Below are positions 1 through 7,287 of a stretch of DNA of 13,420 nt, in pieces. Made by a program: the position numbers and the translations under genes. Origin of the DNA: IDS-8 sp036381215 (GTDB taxonomy: Bacteria; Pseudomonadota; Gammaproteobacteria; Steroidobacterales; Woeseiaceae); assembly GCA_036381215.1 (NCBI GenBank), contig DASVDF010000022.1, forward strand, positions 1-13,420, given 5' to 3'. Under the pieces are notes generated by a model. That model ran no database searches and had not been told where the DNA came from. It saw only the letters and a program-made list of their open reading frames with translations. Every line of letters starts with the position of its first letter. Within the stretch, counting starts at the first letter, position 1.

Positions 1-310
1 CGCTGTTCGCGAACGGACCGATGCTGACGCAGGCGTGGCCGATCACCGCGGGCAAGGTCGCCGGCCGCGCACCGCTATCGGCGTCTGCTTCACCGTCGGC
101 CTCGGTCACTGGTTCCGCTTCAGCCCTGGCCTCTGCCGCAGCCGCCGCGCGCATCGCCATGAGCGTGCGACCGTCTGCGAGCGGGAGCCGCGGCCCGAGA
201 TCCGACTTATCGAGGATCTCGACCCCCTGCTCCGGCGCTTCTTCCGCGGCCACCTGCCAGATGAAATACAGGATGTTGGCGAGAAGCAGAAGTAGCAGCA
301 GGTTTCGCAT
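1..310 (-). CDS. SPOR-domain protein, N-terminal part (runs off left edge)
   Basis: About 103 codons are visible, starting at the ATG whose first base is 310. The protein opens with a hydrophobic stretch (MRNLLLLLLLANILYFIWQV), a probable single membrane anchor or uncleaved signal. An acidic, Ala-rich linker follows (EAPEQGVEIL..., AEAEPVTEADGEADADSG), and then the beginning of a folded domain reading CVSIGPFANS. The C-x-S-I-G-P-F pattern is the usual first strand of SPOR domains, which bind denuded septal peptidoglycan. The position directly after coaX is the common gammaproteobacterial arrangement. The start overlaps the coaX stop by one base (TAATG), so the two are probably translationally coupled. 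The SPOR domain itself is mostly outside the window, so the family call rests on its first few residues plus context. Confidence 0.75.
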   Translation of the reverse strand, partial: MRNLLLLLLLANILYFIWQVAAEEAPEQGVEILDKSDLGPRLPLADGRTLMAMRAAAAAEARAEAEPVTEADGEADADSGARPATLPAVIGHACVSIGPFANS

Positions 311-1083
311 TATCGTTCGTCGCCCTGCACCATTCGTGCGAGCCCCTGGAGCACCAGGTTCGGGCGGTGCAGCACCTCGCCGTCGAGGTGCCTGAGAATG
401 CGGGATGCATCCCCACCGGTCAAGACGAGCTTCGGCCGGTAACCGCCCGCGCGCATGCGTGCGGCGGCGCGCTCGATCGCGCCGCAGATCGCCGTCATCG
501 AACCCCTGTCCAGCGCACCTTCAGTCGTCGTCGCGAACAGCCCCATGCCCTCCGCCGGGCTCGCGCCGACACGCTTTGCGGGCGGCAGGTCGCTCGTCGA
601 GACGTGCAGAGCTTCGCGCATGAGCCGCAGGCCCGGCAGGATCAGCCCGCCCAGGTGCACGCCCTCGCGATCCAGCGCGTCGATCGTCACCGCCGTGCCC
701 GCATCGATCACGCACAGCGCGCCGCCCTGCTCCGCGCGCGCGCCGATCATCGCCACCCAGCGGTCGACGCCCAGGCGGCGCGGATTGCGGTAGCCGTTCG
801 TCACCCCGAACGCGCGGCGCTCCGAGCGCGCGAAGTGCACTTCGCGGTCGCAGTGGATGCCGATGATGCCCGACAAGCGCGTCGCGAACGTCTGCCCCGC
901 CGTATTGCTCGCGAGCACCGCGTCCACCTCGCGCGGCAGGTGTGCCGTCAGCGCGCCGAAGCCGGACTCGCGCAGCTGCTCGTGCGTGATGCTGCCGGTC
1001 TTGCCGAGCCTTTCGCCCTCCAGCACTGCCCACTTCACGCGCGTGTTGCCGGCGTCGAACAACAGCGCCCGACGCACGCTCAT
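310..1083 (-). CDS. coaX: Type III pantothenate kinase (CoaX)
   Basis: This 257-residue cytosolic enzyme phosphorylates pantothenate with ATP, the first step of coenzyme A synthesis. It has the marks of the ASKHA-fold CoaX family: the phosphate loop DAGNTRVKW at residues 10-18, GVDRW at 105-109 (the family G-x-D-R motif), the second nucleotide motif DAGTA at 127-131, GGLILPG at 145-151, and LTGGD at 221-225. The length is usual for the family. The start ATG overlaps the birA stop as ATGA, the arrangement seen in many gammaproteobacteria, and the stop overlaps the next gene by one base, so birA, coaX and the SPOR gene are almost certainly one transcript. Type III kinases are known to need a monovalent cation and to escape CoA feedback inhibition; nothing visible suggests this one differs. 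Confidence 0.96.
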   Translation of the reverse strand: MSVRRALLFDAGNTRVKWAVLEGERLGKTGSITHEQLRESGFGALTAHLPREVDAVLASNTAGQTFATRLSGIIGIHCDREVHFARSERRAFGVTNGYRNPRRLGVDRWVAMIGARAEQGGALCVIDAGTAVTIDALDREGVHLGGLILPGLRLMREALHVSTSDLPPAKRVGASPAEGMGLFATTTEGALDRGSMTAICGAIERAAARMRAGGYRPKLVLTGGDASRILRHLDGEVLHRPNLVLQGLARMVQGDER

Positions 1084-1889
1084 GCCGGGCCGTCCACCGC
1101 CGTGACCGATCCCGTGAGCACGCGCCGCACGCCGCCGGCCGTCTCCAGTCGCAGCGCGCCGTCGGCGTCGATCCCGGCCGCGCGCCCTTCGAGAGACTCG
1201 TCGTCGTCGTCTTCGACGCGCACGTCGCGTCCCGCCAGCCAGTCGTACCCGGACCAGGCGGCATGGAACGGCGCAAAGCCGTCGCGCGCGAAGCGCGTGC
1301 AGGTCGCGAGCATGCACTGGAGCAGACCTGCCGCGAGTTGCGCGTTCGACGGCAATGCGTCCACGCATTCCTTCAGGTCCGTGATTTTCGACGCCCAGCG
1401 GTCTGGCGGCGCATCCAGCATCGCCGGCGGCAGGTCGACGTTGAGCCCGAGCCCGATGACCACGGTGCAAGCGGAGCCGCGCGCGGACGACTCGGTCAGG
1501 ATCCCAGCGAGCTTGCCGTCGCGCGCCACGAGATCGTTCGGCCACTTGAGGTGCACGTCTTCTGCGCCCAGCGTGCGCAGCGCCGACGCCACGCCCACCC
1601 CCATCGCCAGCGTGAGGCTCGGCAAGTCTGCCGGGCTGCGCTCGAACGTGCCGGCCAGCGACAGGCAGATGGCCGCGCCCGGGGGCGCGATCCAGCACCG
1701 CCCCCGCCGCCCGCGGCCCTGGGTCTGGTAATCGGCGATCGCCGCACGGAAGCGGCCGGCCGCCGGAGCCGGCTGCGACAGCAGATACGTGTTCGTCGAC
1801 TCGATACTCTCGAACGCTTCGAGCGCATCGAGTGAGGCGCGATCGTCGTCCTCGAGCAGGCCCAGGATGTCGTCCGCGCGCAGAGCCAT
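1080..1889 (-). CDS. birA: Biotin--[acetyl-CoA carboxylase] ligase, catalytic domain only
   Basis: This 269-residue protein attaches biotin to a lysine of the acetyl-CoA carboxylase carrier protein through biotinyl-AMP. Visible motifs are ESTN at 30-33, the biotinyl-AMP loop QGRGRRGRCW at 57-66, KWPNDL at 115-120, GKLAGILTE at 125-133 and GLGLNV at 146-151, followed by a small C-terminal SH3-like domain from about 218. Family knowledge: E. coli BirA is about 320 residues and carries an N-terminal winged helix that represses the bio operon. Here only about 25 residues precede the first catalytic strand, so the DNA-binding domain is missing and the protein should be a ligase only (group I type). 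The start at 1889 lies one base after the plsY stop, and the stop overlaps coaX by four bases. Confidence 0.95.
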   Translation of the reverse strand: MALRADDILGLLEDDDRASLDALEAFESIESTNTYLLSQPAPAAGRFRAAIADYQTQGRGRRGRCWIAPPGAAICLSLAGTFERSPADLPSLTLAMGVGVASALRTLGAEDVHLKWPNDLVARDGKLAGILTESSARGSACTVVIGLGLNVDLPPAMLDAPPDRWASKITDLKECVDALPSNAQLAAGLLQCMLATCTRFARDGFAPFHAAWSGYDWLAGRDVRVEDDDDESLEGRAAGIDADGALRLETAGGVRRVLTGSVTAVDGPA

Positions 1890-1890
1890 C

Positions 1891-2559
1891 TCAATCGTCG
1901 TCGATGCCGGGCTCGCGGCCGCGGCCGAACAGCATGAGCGAACGGTTGCGCGATTCGGTGCCGGCCAGCATGCGCCGGATGTTGGAGCGATGCGTATACA
2001 CGAGGAACAGGGCGAGCCCGGCGCAATAGACGAACAGCGGCAGCGCTTCCGGCAGCCGCGTAAACGCGACCCACACCGGCGCGGCGATGCCCGCCGCCAT
2101 CGTCGAGAGACCGACGTACCCCGACAGCACCAGCACCCACGCCCAGACGAGCAGCACCGGGAGAATGAGCGGCGGCGCGAGTGCCGCGAGCGTGCCGACC
2201 ATCGTCGCCGCCCCCTTGCCGCCCTGGAAACGGTGCCAGATCGGCCACACGTGACCCATGACGGCCGCCGCGCCGCAGGCATAGGCCAGCCACTCGCGCG
2301 AGATCGTGGGGTCGGTGCCGACCAGCGGCAGCTCGAGCGCCGGGACCAGCCCCGCGCCGATCGCGCCCTTGCCGACGTCGATCACCATCACCGCGAGCGC
2401 GAAGGCCCAGCCCTGCGTACGCAGCGCATTGGTACCGCCGGCGTTGCCGCTGCCCATCGTGCGGATGTCGACGCCGCCACGCAGGCGGCCGACGATCATC
2501 GAGCCGAGGATCGAGCCGACGAAGTAGCTGAGGAGGAATTTGACGCCGAGCTCGAGCAT
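1891..2559 (-). CDS. plsY: Glycerol-3-phosphate acyltransferase PlsY
   Basis: This integral inner-membrane enzyme transfers an acyl group from acyl-phosphate to glycerol-3-phosphate, giving lysophosphatidic acid, the first step of phospholipid synthesis. All three cytoplasmic PlsY motifs are present: GSGNAGGTNALR at 36-47, GHVWPIWHRFQGGKGAAT at 102-119 (catalytic and phosphate-binding region), and HRSNIRRMLAGTE at 190-202. Hydrophobic segments lie near residues 6-24, 52-75, 92-104, 124-150 and 170-188. The 222-residue length is slightly above average because of a charged C-terminal tail (GRGREPGIDDD). It heads the plsY-birA-coaX-SPOR operon. No strong Shine-Dalgarno sequence precedes the ATG, and an extended -10 lies about 37 bases upstream. 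It is divergent from a lipid kinase gene, so both flanks of the promoter serve lipid metabolism. Confidence 0.95.
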   Translation of the reverse strand: MLELGVKFLLSYFVGSILGSMIVGRLRGGVDIRTMGSGNAGGTNALRTQGWAFALAVMVIDVGKGAIGAGLVPALELPLVGTDPTISREWLAYACGAAAVMGHVWPIWHRFQGGKGAATMVGTLAALAPPLILPVLLVWAWVLVLSGYVGLSTMAAGIAAPVWVAFTRLPEALPLFVYCAGLALFLVYTHRSNIRRMLAGTESRNRSLMLFGRGREPGIDDD

Positions 2560-2595
2560 TCAGAAGCGGGAGCTGCTTTGTAAATGGCCGCGCCC

Positions 2596-2604
2596 ATTGT
2601 AGCA
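2596..2604 (-). promoter_or_regulatory. Extended -10 of the plsY operon promoter
   Basis: Read on the minus strand, this is TGCTACAAT, a sigma70 extended -10 (TGn plus TACAAT). Transcription would begin about seven bases further on, leaving a leader of roughly 30 bases before the plsY ATG. No convincing -35 hexamer is seen 16-18 bases upstream, as is common for extended -10 promoters. It sits in the 77-base spacer between the divergent plsY and lipid kinase genes. Inferred from sequence only. Confidence 0.5.
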
Positions 2605-2636
2605 TCCGGCCCACATTGAGGCTGACGCGGGTCACG

Positions 2637-3527
2637 ATGCCGATTCCGCTGTTCGTCAATCCGGCCGCGGGGCGCGGGCGCGCACGCCGCATCGGCCCGG
2701 CGCTCATCCAGCTGCTCGCGGCCAACGACGTCGCGCACCGCGTGATCGAGAGCGAAGGCCCCGGCGACCTCGAGAAGAAGGTGAAAGCCACCGTCGCCGA
2801 GGGCGCGACGCAGCTGCTCGTCGCCGGCGGTGACGGCAGCATCCACGAGGCCGTGAACGGCATGCTCGAGAGCGGCCGCATCGCCGAGATCGGCGTGATC
2901 CCGTTCGGGCGCGCGAACGATTTTGCGAAAGCCTGCGCGATTCCGCCGCACTGGGAAGATGCCGCGCTGCTGCTCGTCGACCGGTTGAAGAATGCCATGC
3001 CGGCGCGGCCCGTCGACATCGGCTGGATGAACGGCCGCTGGTTCGCGAACGGTGCGGGCGTCGGCTTCGATGCCAGGGCGTCCGCGATCGCGCGCAGCAT
3101 TCAGCTGCCGATCGGCGATCTGGTGTACCTGGTGGCGGTGCTGCGTGCGCTGCTGGGTGGGGTCAGCACATACCGGCTCAGGATCGAAAGCTCCAGCGTC
3201 AGCTACGAAGGCGACGCGACGCTGGTGCACGTGAGCAACGGGCCGTGGGTGGCGGGGCTGTTCCAGATCGCGCCGCCCGCGGTGAACGACGACGGCGAGC
3301 TCGATCTCCTGCTCGTGAAGCCGGTGAGCCGGCTCCGGGTCGTGACCCTCCTGCCGCGGATGATCGGCGGCAACCACCTCGGCCAGCCGGAGATCAGCCA
3401 CGCGCGCATCGATCACTGCGAGATCGTCGCCGATGCGCCGATGCCGTCGCACCTCGACGGCGAGGTGCAGCCGTTGCAGACACATTTCCGGATCGAGATG
3501 CGCGCGGGGGCGCTGCCGCTGCTGTAA
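2637..3527 (+). CDS. Diacylglycerol-kinase-family lipid kinase (YegS/DgkB-like)
   Basis: This 296-residue cytosolic or membrane-associated kinase of the DAGK_cat family probably uses ATP to phosphorylate a diacylglycerol-like or other lipid. The first strand and nucleotide loop are VNPAAGRGRA at 7-16. The glycine-rich GGDGSIHEAVNG is at 64-75, then PFGRANDFA at 89-97 (the family usually has P-x-G-T-x-N-D-F-A, so Arg replaces Thr here), GAGVGFDA at 139-146, and LDGE near 273-276 in the C-terminal beta domain. I chose the ATG at 2637 because the family begins almost at once with the V-N-P-x-x-G strand; an in-frame TTG at 2616 would add only seven residues. The gene is divergent from plsY and convergent with the M61 peptidase gene. 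The exact lipid substrate cannot be read from the sequence. Confidence 0.88.
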   Translation: MPIPLFVNPAAGRGRARRIGPALIQLLAANDVAHRVIESEGPGDLEKKVKATVAEGATQLLVAGGDGSIHEAVNGMLESGRIAEIGVIPFGRANDFAKACAIPPHWEDAALLLVDRLKNAMPARPVDIGWMNGRWFANGAGVGFDARASAIARSIQLPIGDLVYLVAVLRALLGGVSTYRLRIESSSVSYEGDATLVHVSNGPWVAGLFQIAPPAVNDDGELDLLLVKPVSRLRVVTLLPRMIGGNHLGQPEISHARIDHCEIVADAPMPSHLDGEVQPLQTHFRIEMRAGALPLL

Positions 3528-3563
3528 CCCTCATTGGGTCGATGGTCGCGGCACCGCCTTCGT

Positions 3564-3588
3564 GGTCGCGCGCGGTGCGCGCTCCTAC
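3564..3588 (-). repeat. REP-like palindromic element, copy 1
   Basis: This is a 25-base imperfect palindrome. On the minus strand it begins GTAGGAGCGCGC, has a three-base loop ACC, and returns GCGCGCGACC. The perfect core stem is six base pairs (GCGCGC/GCGCGC), with flanking GG/CC pairs. The copy at 9418-9442 matches at 23 of 25 positions. The GTAG head followed by a GC-rich hairpin is the known layout of REP elements mobilised by RAYT (TnpA-REP) transposases. It lies in the gap between the convergent lipid kinase and M61 genes, and the TAG of its head (3587-3585) is the M61 stop codon. As a hairpin between convergent genes it may also act at the transcript end. Confidence 0.75.
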
Positions 3589-5402
3589 AGCGGGGACCCG
3601 GTGAGCCAGGCTTTCTGGCGTTGCTCGGCCTCCGGCGAGGCTTCGGGGTGGGCGTCGAGCCAGCAGGTGTCTTCCGGCGGCTCGACGATGCGGGCGCGGA
3701 AGCGCAGGAGCTCGTCGTTCCGGAACACGGTGAGCGTCACGCGGTCGCCCGCGTGGTGTTCGCGCAGGCGCGCGTCGAGGGTCACCGGCGACACGCGCAC
3801 GTCGTCCACGGCGAGCAGCTCGTCGCCGGCGGCGATGCCGGCCGCCTCCGCCGGGCTGTCGGAATGCACCAGCGTCACGACGTGCCGCCCGTCGCGCAGC
3901 GCCGTCACGAGGCCGAGCCACGGCGCCGGCGGCTGCTCGGACGACCCCGGCTTGCCGCCGGCGTCCTCGGCGTTATCCGCCGGCCGCAAGTGCATGCGCA
4001 CGCCGAAATCGCGCAGGATCTTCGCGAGCGGCAGCTCGCCCGTACCGCGAACGTAGCGCTCGAAGAACTCCTCCAGATCGAGCCCCGTGAAGCCCTGCGC
4101 CACCGATTCCAGCCCGCGCTCCGGCATGCCCTCGCCGGTCTCGCCGAAGTGCTTCCAGCACGCCTGCATCACGGAATCGAGCGAATGCCGCGAGTCGGTG
4201 TCACGGCGGATCGTGAGATCGAGCGCGAGCGCGACCAGCGCGCCTTTCGTGTAATAGCTGATCGTCGCGTTGCTCGTGTTCGCGTCCGGCTTGTAGAACT
4301 TGATCCAGGCATCGAAGCTCGCGTCCTCGAGGCTCTGCCGGAACCGGCCGCGGGTGCGCATGACGCGCGTGATCACCCGCCCGACCATCTCCAGGTAGTT
4401 GTCGCGCGTGATGAGCCCCGCGCGCACCAGGGCCAGCGTGTCGTAATACGAGGTGATGCCCTCGAACACCCAGAGCAGCCCCGTGTGGGCTTCGGTCGTC
4501 AGGTCGTACGGCGTGAAGCGCTCGGGCTTCATGCGCTTCACGTTCCAGAGGTGGAAGTATTCGTGGCTGCACAGGCGCAGGAAGCCGCGATAGCTGGGCT
4601 TGGTGCCGGTCTCGCCGCGCACCGGCAGATCGCCGCGGCTGCAGACCAGGCTCGAGGACCAGCGGTGCTCGAGGCCGCCGTAGCCGTCCGGCAGCACGAG
4701 CAGGAGAAAGAGATAGCGGTCGAGATCGCGCGGCAGGCCGAGCAGCGCGAGGTGCTGCTCGCAAAGGGTCGCGAGATCGTGGCAGATGCGCGCCATGTCG
4801 GCGCGCGCATGCCCGCGGATGGCGACGGCGTGCGGAATGCCGCCGGCTTCGAATTCGCCGATCGCGAGCTCGCCGATCTCCACGGGGTGATCGATCAGCT
4901 CGTCGTAGTCGGCGGCCTGGTACACACCATAGCCGTAGCGCTCGGCGTCCCGCGGCCGCATGGACGTGGCCACGCGCCACTCGCGGCCGAGGCTTTTCGG
5001 CGGCGGCTCGATCGTGAGCTCGCAGGGCAAGTGCTCCTGCCCGGCGACTTTCAGGAACACCGCGGGACCGTTGAAATACGCGTGCGTGGTATCGAGGTGC
5101 GCGCCGCGCACGCTCAAGTCGTACGCGTAGATCTCCGCCGTCACCTGGAGCGGGCCGTGCACCGGCCCGGCCTGCCAGGTGGTCTTGTCGAGCTTCGTGA
5201 GCTCGATCGGGTCACCTTCGCTCGCGGCGCGGATCGCGATCACGTGGCGCGCGTAATCGCGGATGAGATAGCTCCCCGGTATCCAGGCGGGCAGCGTGAG
5301 CACCTGGCCGTGCGGGTCGGGCTCGGCAACGGTGAGCGTCACCTCGAACAGGTGCGCGCCGGGATTTTTCGGGACGATGCGATAGCGATGCGGCGCGGGC
5401 AT
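3585..5402 (-). CDS. M61-family metallopeptidase with C-terminal PDZ domain
   Basis: This 605-residue zinc peptidase resembles M61 (glycyl aminopeptidase) enzymes. Residues 1-170 form the beta-rich M61 N-terminal domain (LPAWIPGSYLIRDYARH at 37-53 is characteristic). The substrate-binding motif GGLEHRWSS is at 242-250. The zinc site HEYFH is at 280-284 (His280, Glu281, His284), within SHEYFHLWNVKRMKP, and the third ligand is probably Glu314 in WVFEGITSYY. A PDZ domain covers about 495-570 (PWLGL, SPAEAAGIAAGDELLAVDDV). Family knowledge: M61 enzymes remove N-terminal residues, preferring Gly or Ala. No signal peptide is visible, so it is probably cytosolic. It is last in the operon, 24 bases after the hydrolase gene. 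GAGGGA lies 14 bases before the ATG, a long spacing. Its TAG stop comes from REP-like copy 1. Confidence 0.92.
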   Translation of the reverse strand: MPAPHRYRIVPKNPGAHLFEVTLTVAEPDPHGQVLTLPAWIPGSYLIRDYARHVIAIRAASEGDPIELTKLDKTTWQAGPVHGPLQVTAEIYAYDLSVRGAHLDTTHAYFNGPAVFLKVAGQEHLPCELTIEPPPKSLGREWRVATSMRPRDAERYGYGVYQAADYDELIDHPVEIGELAIGEFEAGGIPHAVAIRGHARADMARICHDLATLCEQHLALLGLPRDLDRYLFLLLVLPDGYGGLEHRWSSSLVCSRGDLPVRGETGTKPSYRGFLRLCSHEYFHLWNVKRMKPERFTPYDLTTEAHTGLLWVFEGITSYYDTLALVRAGLITRDNYLEMVGRVITRVMRTRGRFRQSLEDASFDAWIKFYKPDANTSNATISYYTKGALVALALDLTIRRDTDSRHSLDSVMQACWKHFGETGEGMPERGLESVAQGFTGLDLEEFFERYVRGTGELPLAKILRDFGVRMHLRPADNAEDAGGKPGSSEQPPAPWLGLVTALRDGRHVVTLVHSDSPAEAAGIAAGDELLAVDDVRVSPVTLDARLREHHAGDRVTLTVFRNDELLRFRARIVEPPEDTCWLDAHPEASPEAEQRQKAWLTGSPL

Positions 5403-5426
5403 GTGGCGGTCGATAGTCCCTCGCGC

Positions 5427-6278
5427 TCAGTTCCCGCCCGTGCCACCGCTCGGGTACGGGGGCTCGTTGAGCTTGAGCGTGAGGCACTTCGCCGAGCCCC
5501 CGGCCTTCAGGAACTCGGAGAGGTTGACCTCCTGCACGGTGAAGCCGGCCAGCATCAGGCGCGCCTTCAGCGGATCGGACGCCTGGTGCAGGAACACCTT
5601 GTCGCCGATGTTGATCGCGTTGCACGCGAAGTGGCCGGCATCCATCGTGTCCACGACGATGCGTTTGTGCGGGGGGATGCGGCTCTCGATCGCGATACGC
5701 GAATCGTAGTCGAACGCCGGCGGGTGGTACATGAGGAAGCCGCCGGTCAGCGGGCAGAAGCAGGTATCGATGTGGTAGAAGCGCGAGTCCGTCAGGCGAA
5801 TCGAGACGAGCTCGATGCCGAAGAATTTCCGTATCTCGGGATGCGCCTCGATCTCGGTGCGAAAACCGTAGCCGGTCCAGAAGCGCGGCGCGCCGCGGTC
5901 GAGCAGGCAGTCACCCGCGCCCTCGAACCCGATCTTCTCGTCGAGATCGAGCAGCTCGAAGCCGTTGTCGCGGAACCATTTTTTGAAGTGCGGCTCCTCC
6001 GGCCGGCGCTCGTGCGGCATGAAGTGGCTGGCGATGGCCTTGTTGCCATAGACGACACCCGCGTTCGCGGTGAACACCATGTCCGGCAGATCCGGCTGCG
6101 GGTCGATGGTGACGATCTCGGCGTGCTGCGCCAGCGTGCCGTACAGGCTCTGCCACTGCTGCTTCGCGAGCTCGATATCGAGCGAGTCTTCCTGGCCCGC
6201 CATCCACGGGTTGATGACGTACTCCACGGTGAAGTAATCCGGCGGGCACATCAGGATCCGATCCGTGAAATTCCCCAT
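5427..6278 (-). CDS. Guanidino-group hydrolase, probable ArgZ-type arginine dihydrolase (DDAH/amidinotransferase fold)
   Basis: This 283-residue cytosolic enzyme has the pentein (arginine deiminase/DDAH) fold. Visible active-site elements are INPWM at 22-26, DMVFTANAG at 66-74, HERR at 89-92, FEGAGD at 118-123, YHID at 168-171, and the nucleophile Cys265 in GGSAKCLTL. General databases would call it dimethylargininase or amidinotransferase. From memory, Synechocystis arginine dihydrolase (arginine to ornithine, CO2 and two ammonia) uses Asn22, Asn71, Arg90, Glu118, His168 and Cys264; the counterparts here are Asn23, Asn72, Arg91, Glu119, His169 and Cys265, an even offset of one. That favours dihydrolase over dimethylargininase. 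Unlike the cyanobacterial enzyme it has no C-terminal ornithine cyclodeaminase-like domain. A good Shine-Dalgarno (TGAGGA) overlaps the upstream ctlX stop, so the two are co-translated. Confidence 0.82.
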   Translation of the reverse strand: MGNFTDRILMCPPDYFTVEYVINPWMAGQEDSLDIELAKQQWQSLYGTLAQHAEIVTIDPQPDLPDMVFTANAGVVYGNKAIASHFMPHERRPEEPHFKKWFRDNGFELLDLDEKIGFEGAGDCLLDRGAPRFWTGYGFRTEIEAHPEIRKFFGIELVSIRLTDSRFYHIDTCFCPLTGGFLMYHPPAFDYDSRIAIESRIPPHKRIVVDTMDAGHFACNAINIGDKVFLHQASDPLKARLMLAGFTVQEVNLSEFLKAGGSAKCLTLKLNEPPYPSGGTGGN

Positions 6279-6289
6279 GTTTTTCCTCA
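6279..6289 (-). promoter_or_regulatory. Shine-Dalgarno overlapping the ctlX stop codon
   Basis: On the minus strand the bases read TGAGGAAAAAC directly before the ATG. TGA is the stop of the citrulline hydrolase gene and the first three bases of the TGAGGA ribosome-binding site. This fixes the downstream start at 6278 and implies coupled translation of the two hydrolases. Confidence 0.8.
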
Positions 6290-7228
6290 GGCAGCGGGCA
6301 GGTGGATTTCGGCCAGCATGCAGCGGACGCTGCCGCCAGCGGATGCTTCGATAACGTCGATCGGCACCGCCAGGACCTCGCCGTTCGCGTGCAGCGCATC
6401 GCGCTGCTCCGGCTTGAGCGCATCGAGCGCCTGCTGCGACAGCGCAATCACGCGCCCGCCGGCGGACGAGCAGAGCTCCAGCATGTTGCCGGCGAACGCC
6501 TCGAGCTGCGCGTAGGACAGCGGCATCACCTCGTGGCCGGTGCTCGCGAGGCGCTTCAGCACGGCCCTCCGCTGGTCCTGCCGCGGAATCGAATCGGCAC
6601 AGATCACGGCCAGTCGCTCGCCGACGTTCATCAGCACGTTCGTGTGATAGATGGGCGCACCACCCGCGTCGACGGCGTCGAACGTGAGCACGTCGTAATC
6701 CATGCGCTGCGCAAATTCGCCGAGCGGATCGAGGTGCGTGCGCGAGGACAGGCAGGCATAGGCGACGCGGTTCACGCGGTCGAGCACCATGCTGCCGGTG
6801 CCTTCGAGGTAATGACCGTCGGCCTCATGGTGCGTCAGATCGACGATCTCGCGCACCACGAAGCCGTGGCGGGCGGCAAGCGCCTCCACGATGTCCGGAC
6901 GCCGCTCGAGCCGGCGATTCGGGGCTTCCATCGGGTACAGCACTACCGTGCCATCCGCGTGGAAGCTCACCCAGTTGTTCGGGAACACGGCGTCGGGGGT
7001 GTGCGGCTCCGGCGTGTCGTCGAACACCAGCGCGCGCACGCCGGCGGCTTCCAGTGCCGCGCGCAAACGCTCGAACTCCGCGAGCGCGGCCGCCTGCTGC
7101 TCCGCCGCCGTGCGGGCGATCTTGCCCTGGAAGCGGTTGGAGGCCGCGGTCTGCGGGTTGCTCTCGAAGCGCGCCGGCCGGATCATGAGGACGGCCGACG
7201 CCAGTTGTGATTCCGTGTGCGAGGTCAT
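6287..7228 (-). CDS. ctlX: CtlX-family citrulline hydrolase (pentein fold)
   Basis: This 313-residue cytosolic enzyme belongs to the CtlX/amidinotransferase-like family. In Francisella, CtlX splits citrulline to ornithine, CO2 and ammonia. Key elements are the early strand AVLMIRPARF (12-21), TPDAVFPNNWVSFH (77-90, substrate-binding Asp79 and Asn84/Asn85), YLEGTGSMVLD (140-150, Glu142), IYHTNVLM (193-200, His195), and the C-terminal nucleophile Cys303 in GGSVRCML. The catalytic Glu, His and Cys are intact. The ATG at 7228 keeps the whole first strand; a later in-frame ATG at residue 15 would cut into it. It is the first gene of a three-gene operon with a second pentein hydrolase and an M61 peptidase. 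It is divergent from a small membrane-protein gene, with only 59 bases between. No clear Shine-Dalgarno is seen. Confidence 0.85.
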   Translation of the reverse strand: MTSHTESQLASAVLMIRPARFESNPQTAASNRFQGKIARTAAEQQAAALAEFERLRAALEAAGVRALVFDDTPEPHTPDAVFPNNWVSFHADGTVVLYPMEAPNRRLERRPDIVEALAARHGFVVREIVDLTHHEADGHYLEGTGSMVLDRVNRVAYACLSSRTHLDPLGEFAQRMDYDVLTFDAVDAGGAPIYHTNVLMNVGERLAVICADSIPRQDQRRAVLKRLASTGHEVMPLSYAQLEAFAGNMLELCSSAGGRVIALSQQALDALKPEQRDALHANGEVLAVPIDVIEASAGGSVRCMLAEIHLPAA

Positions 7229-7242
7229 ATGGTTCGCGGGGC

Positions 7243-7260
7243 GCCCGGCCGCGACCGGGC
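7243..7260. repeat. Small inverted repeat in the ctlX / membrane-protein spacer
   Basis: GCCCGG (7243-7248) and CCGGGC (7255-7260) form a perfect six-base-pair inverted repeat around a CCGCGA centre, within the 59-base divergent spacer. It could be an operator or a chance GC-rich hairpin. No sigma70-like -10 is evident in this spacer for either gene. Confidence 0.3.
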
Positions 7261-7287
7261 CGGTACACCGTGGAAGAGCGAGTCATT

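Noticed and set aside
367..1731. Long plus-strand open frame opposite coaX and birA
   Set aside because: It is antisense to two clearly conserved enzymes and has an Arg/Ser-rich composition with no motif.
1496..3100. Long minus-strand frame spanning plsY, the divergent promoter and the lipid kinase
   Set aside because: It crosses a divergent promoter region and lies out of frame with PlsY and antisense to the lipid kinase; its translation shows no family features.
3534..6515. A 993-codon open frame on the plus strand
   Set aside because: It runs antisense to the M61 and ArgZ-like genes, whose motifs are unmistakable. The translation is His/Arg/Ala-rich without recognisable domains, a known artefact of high-GC third-position bias.
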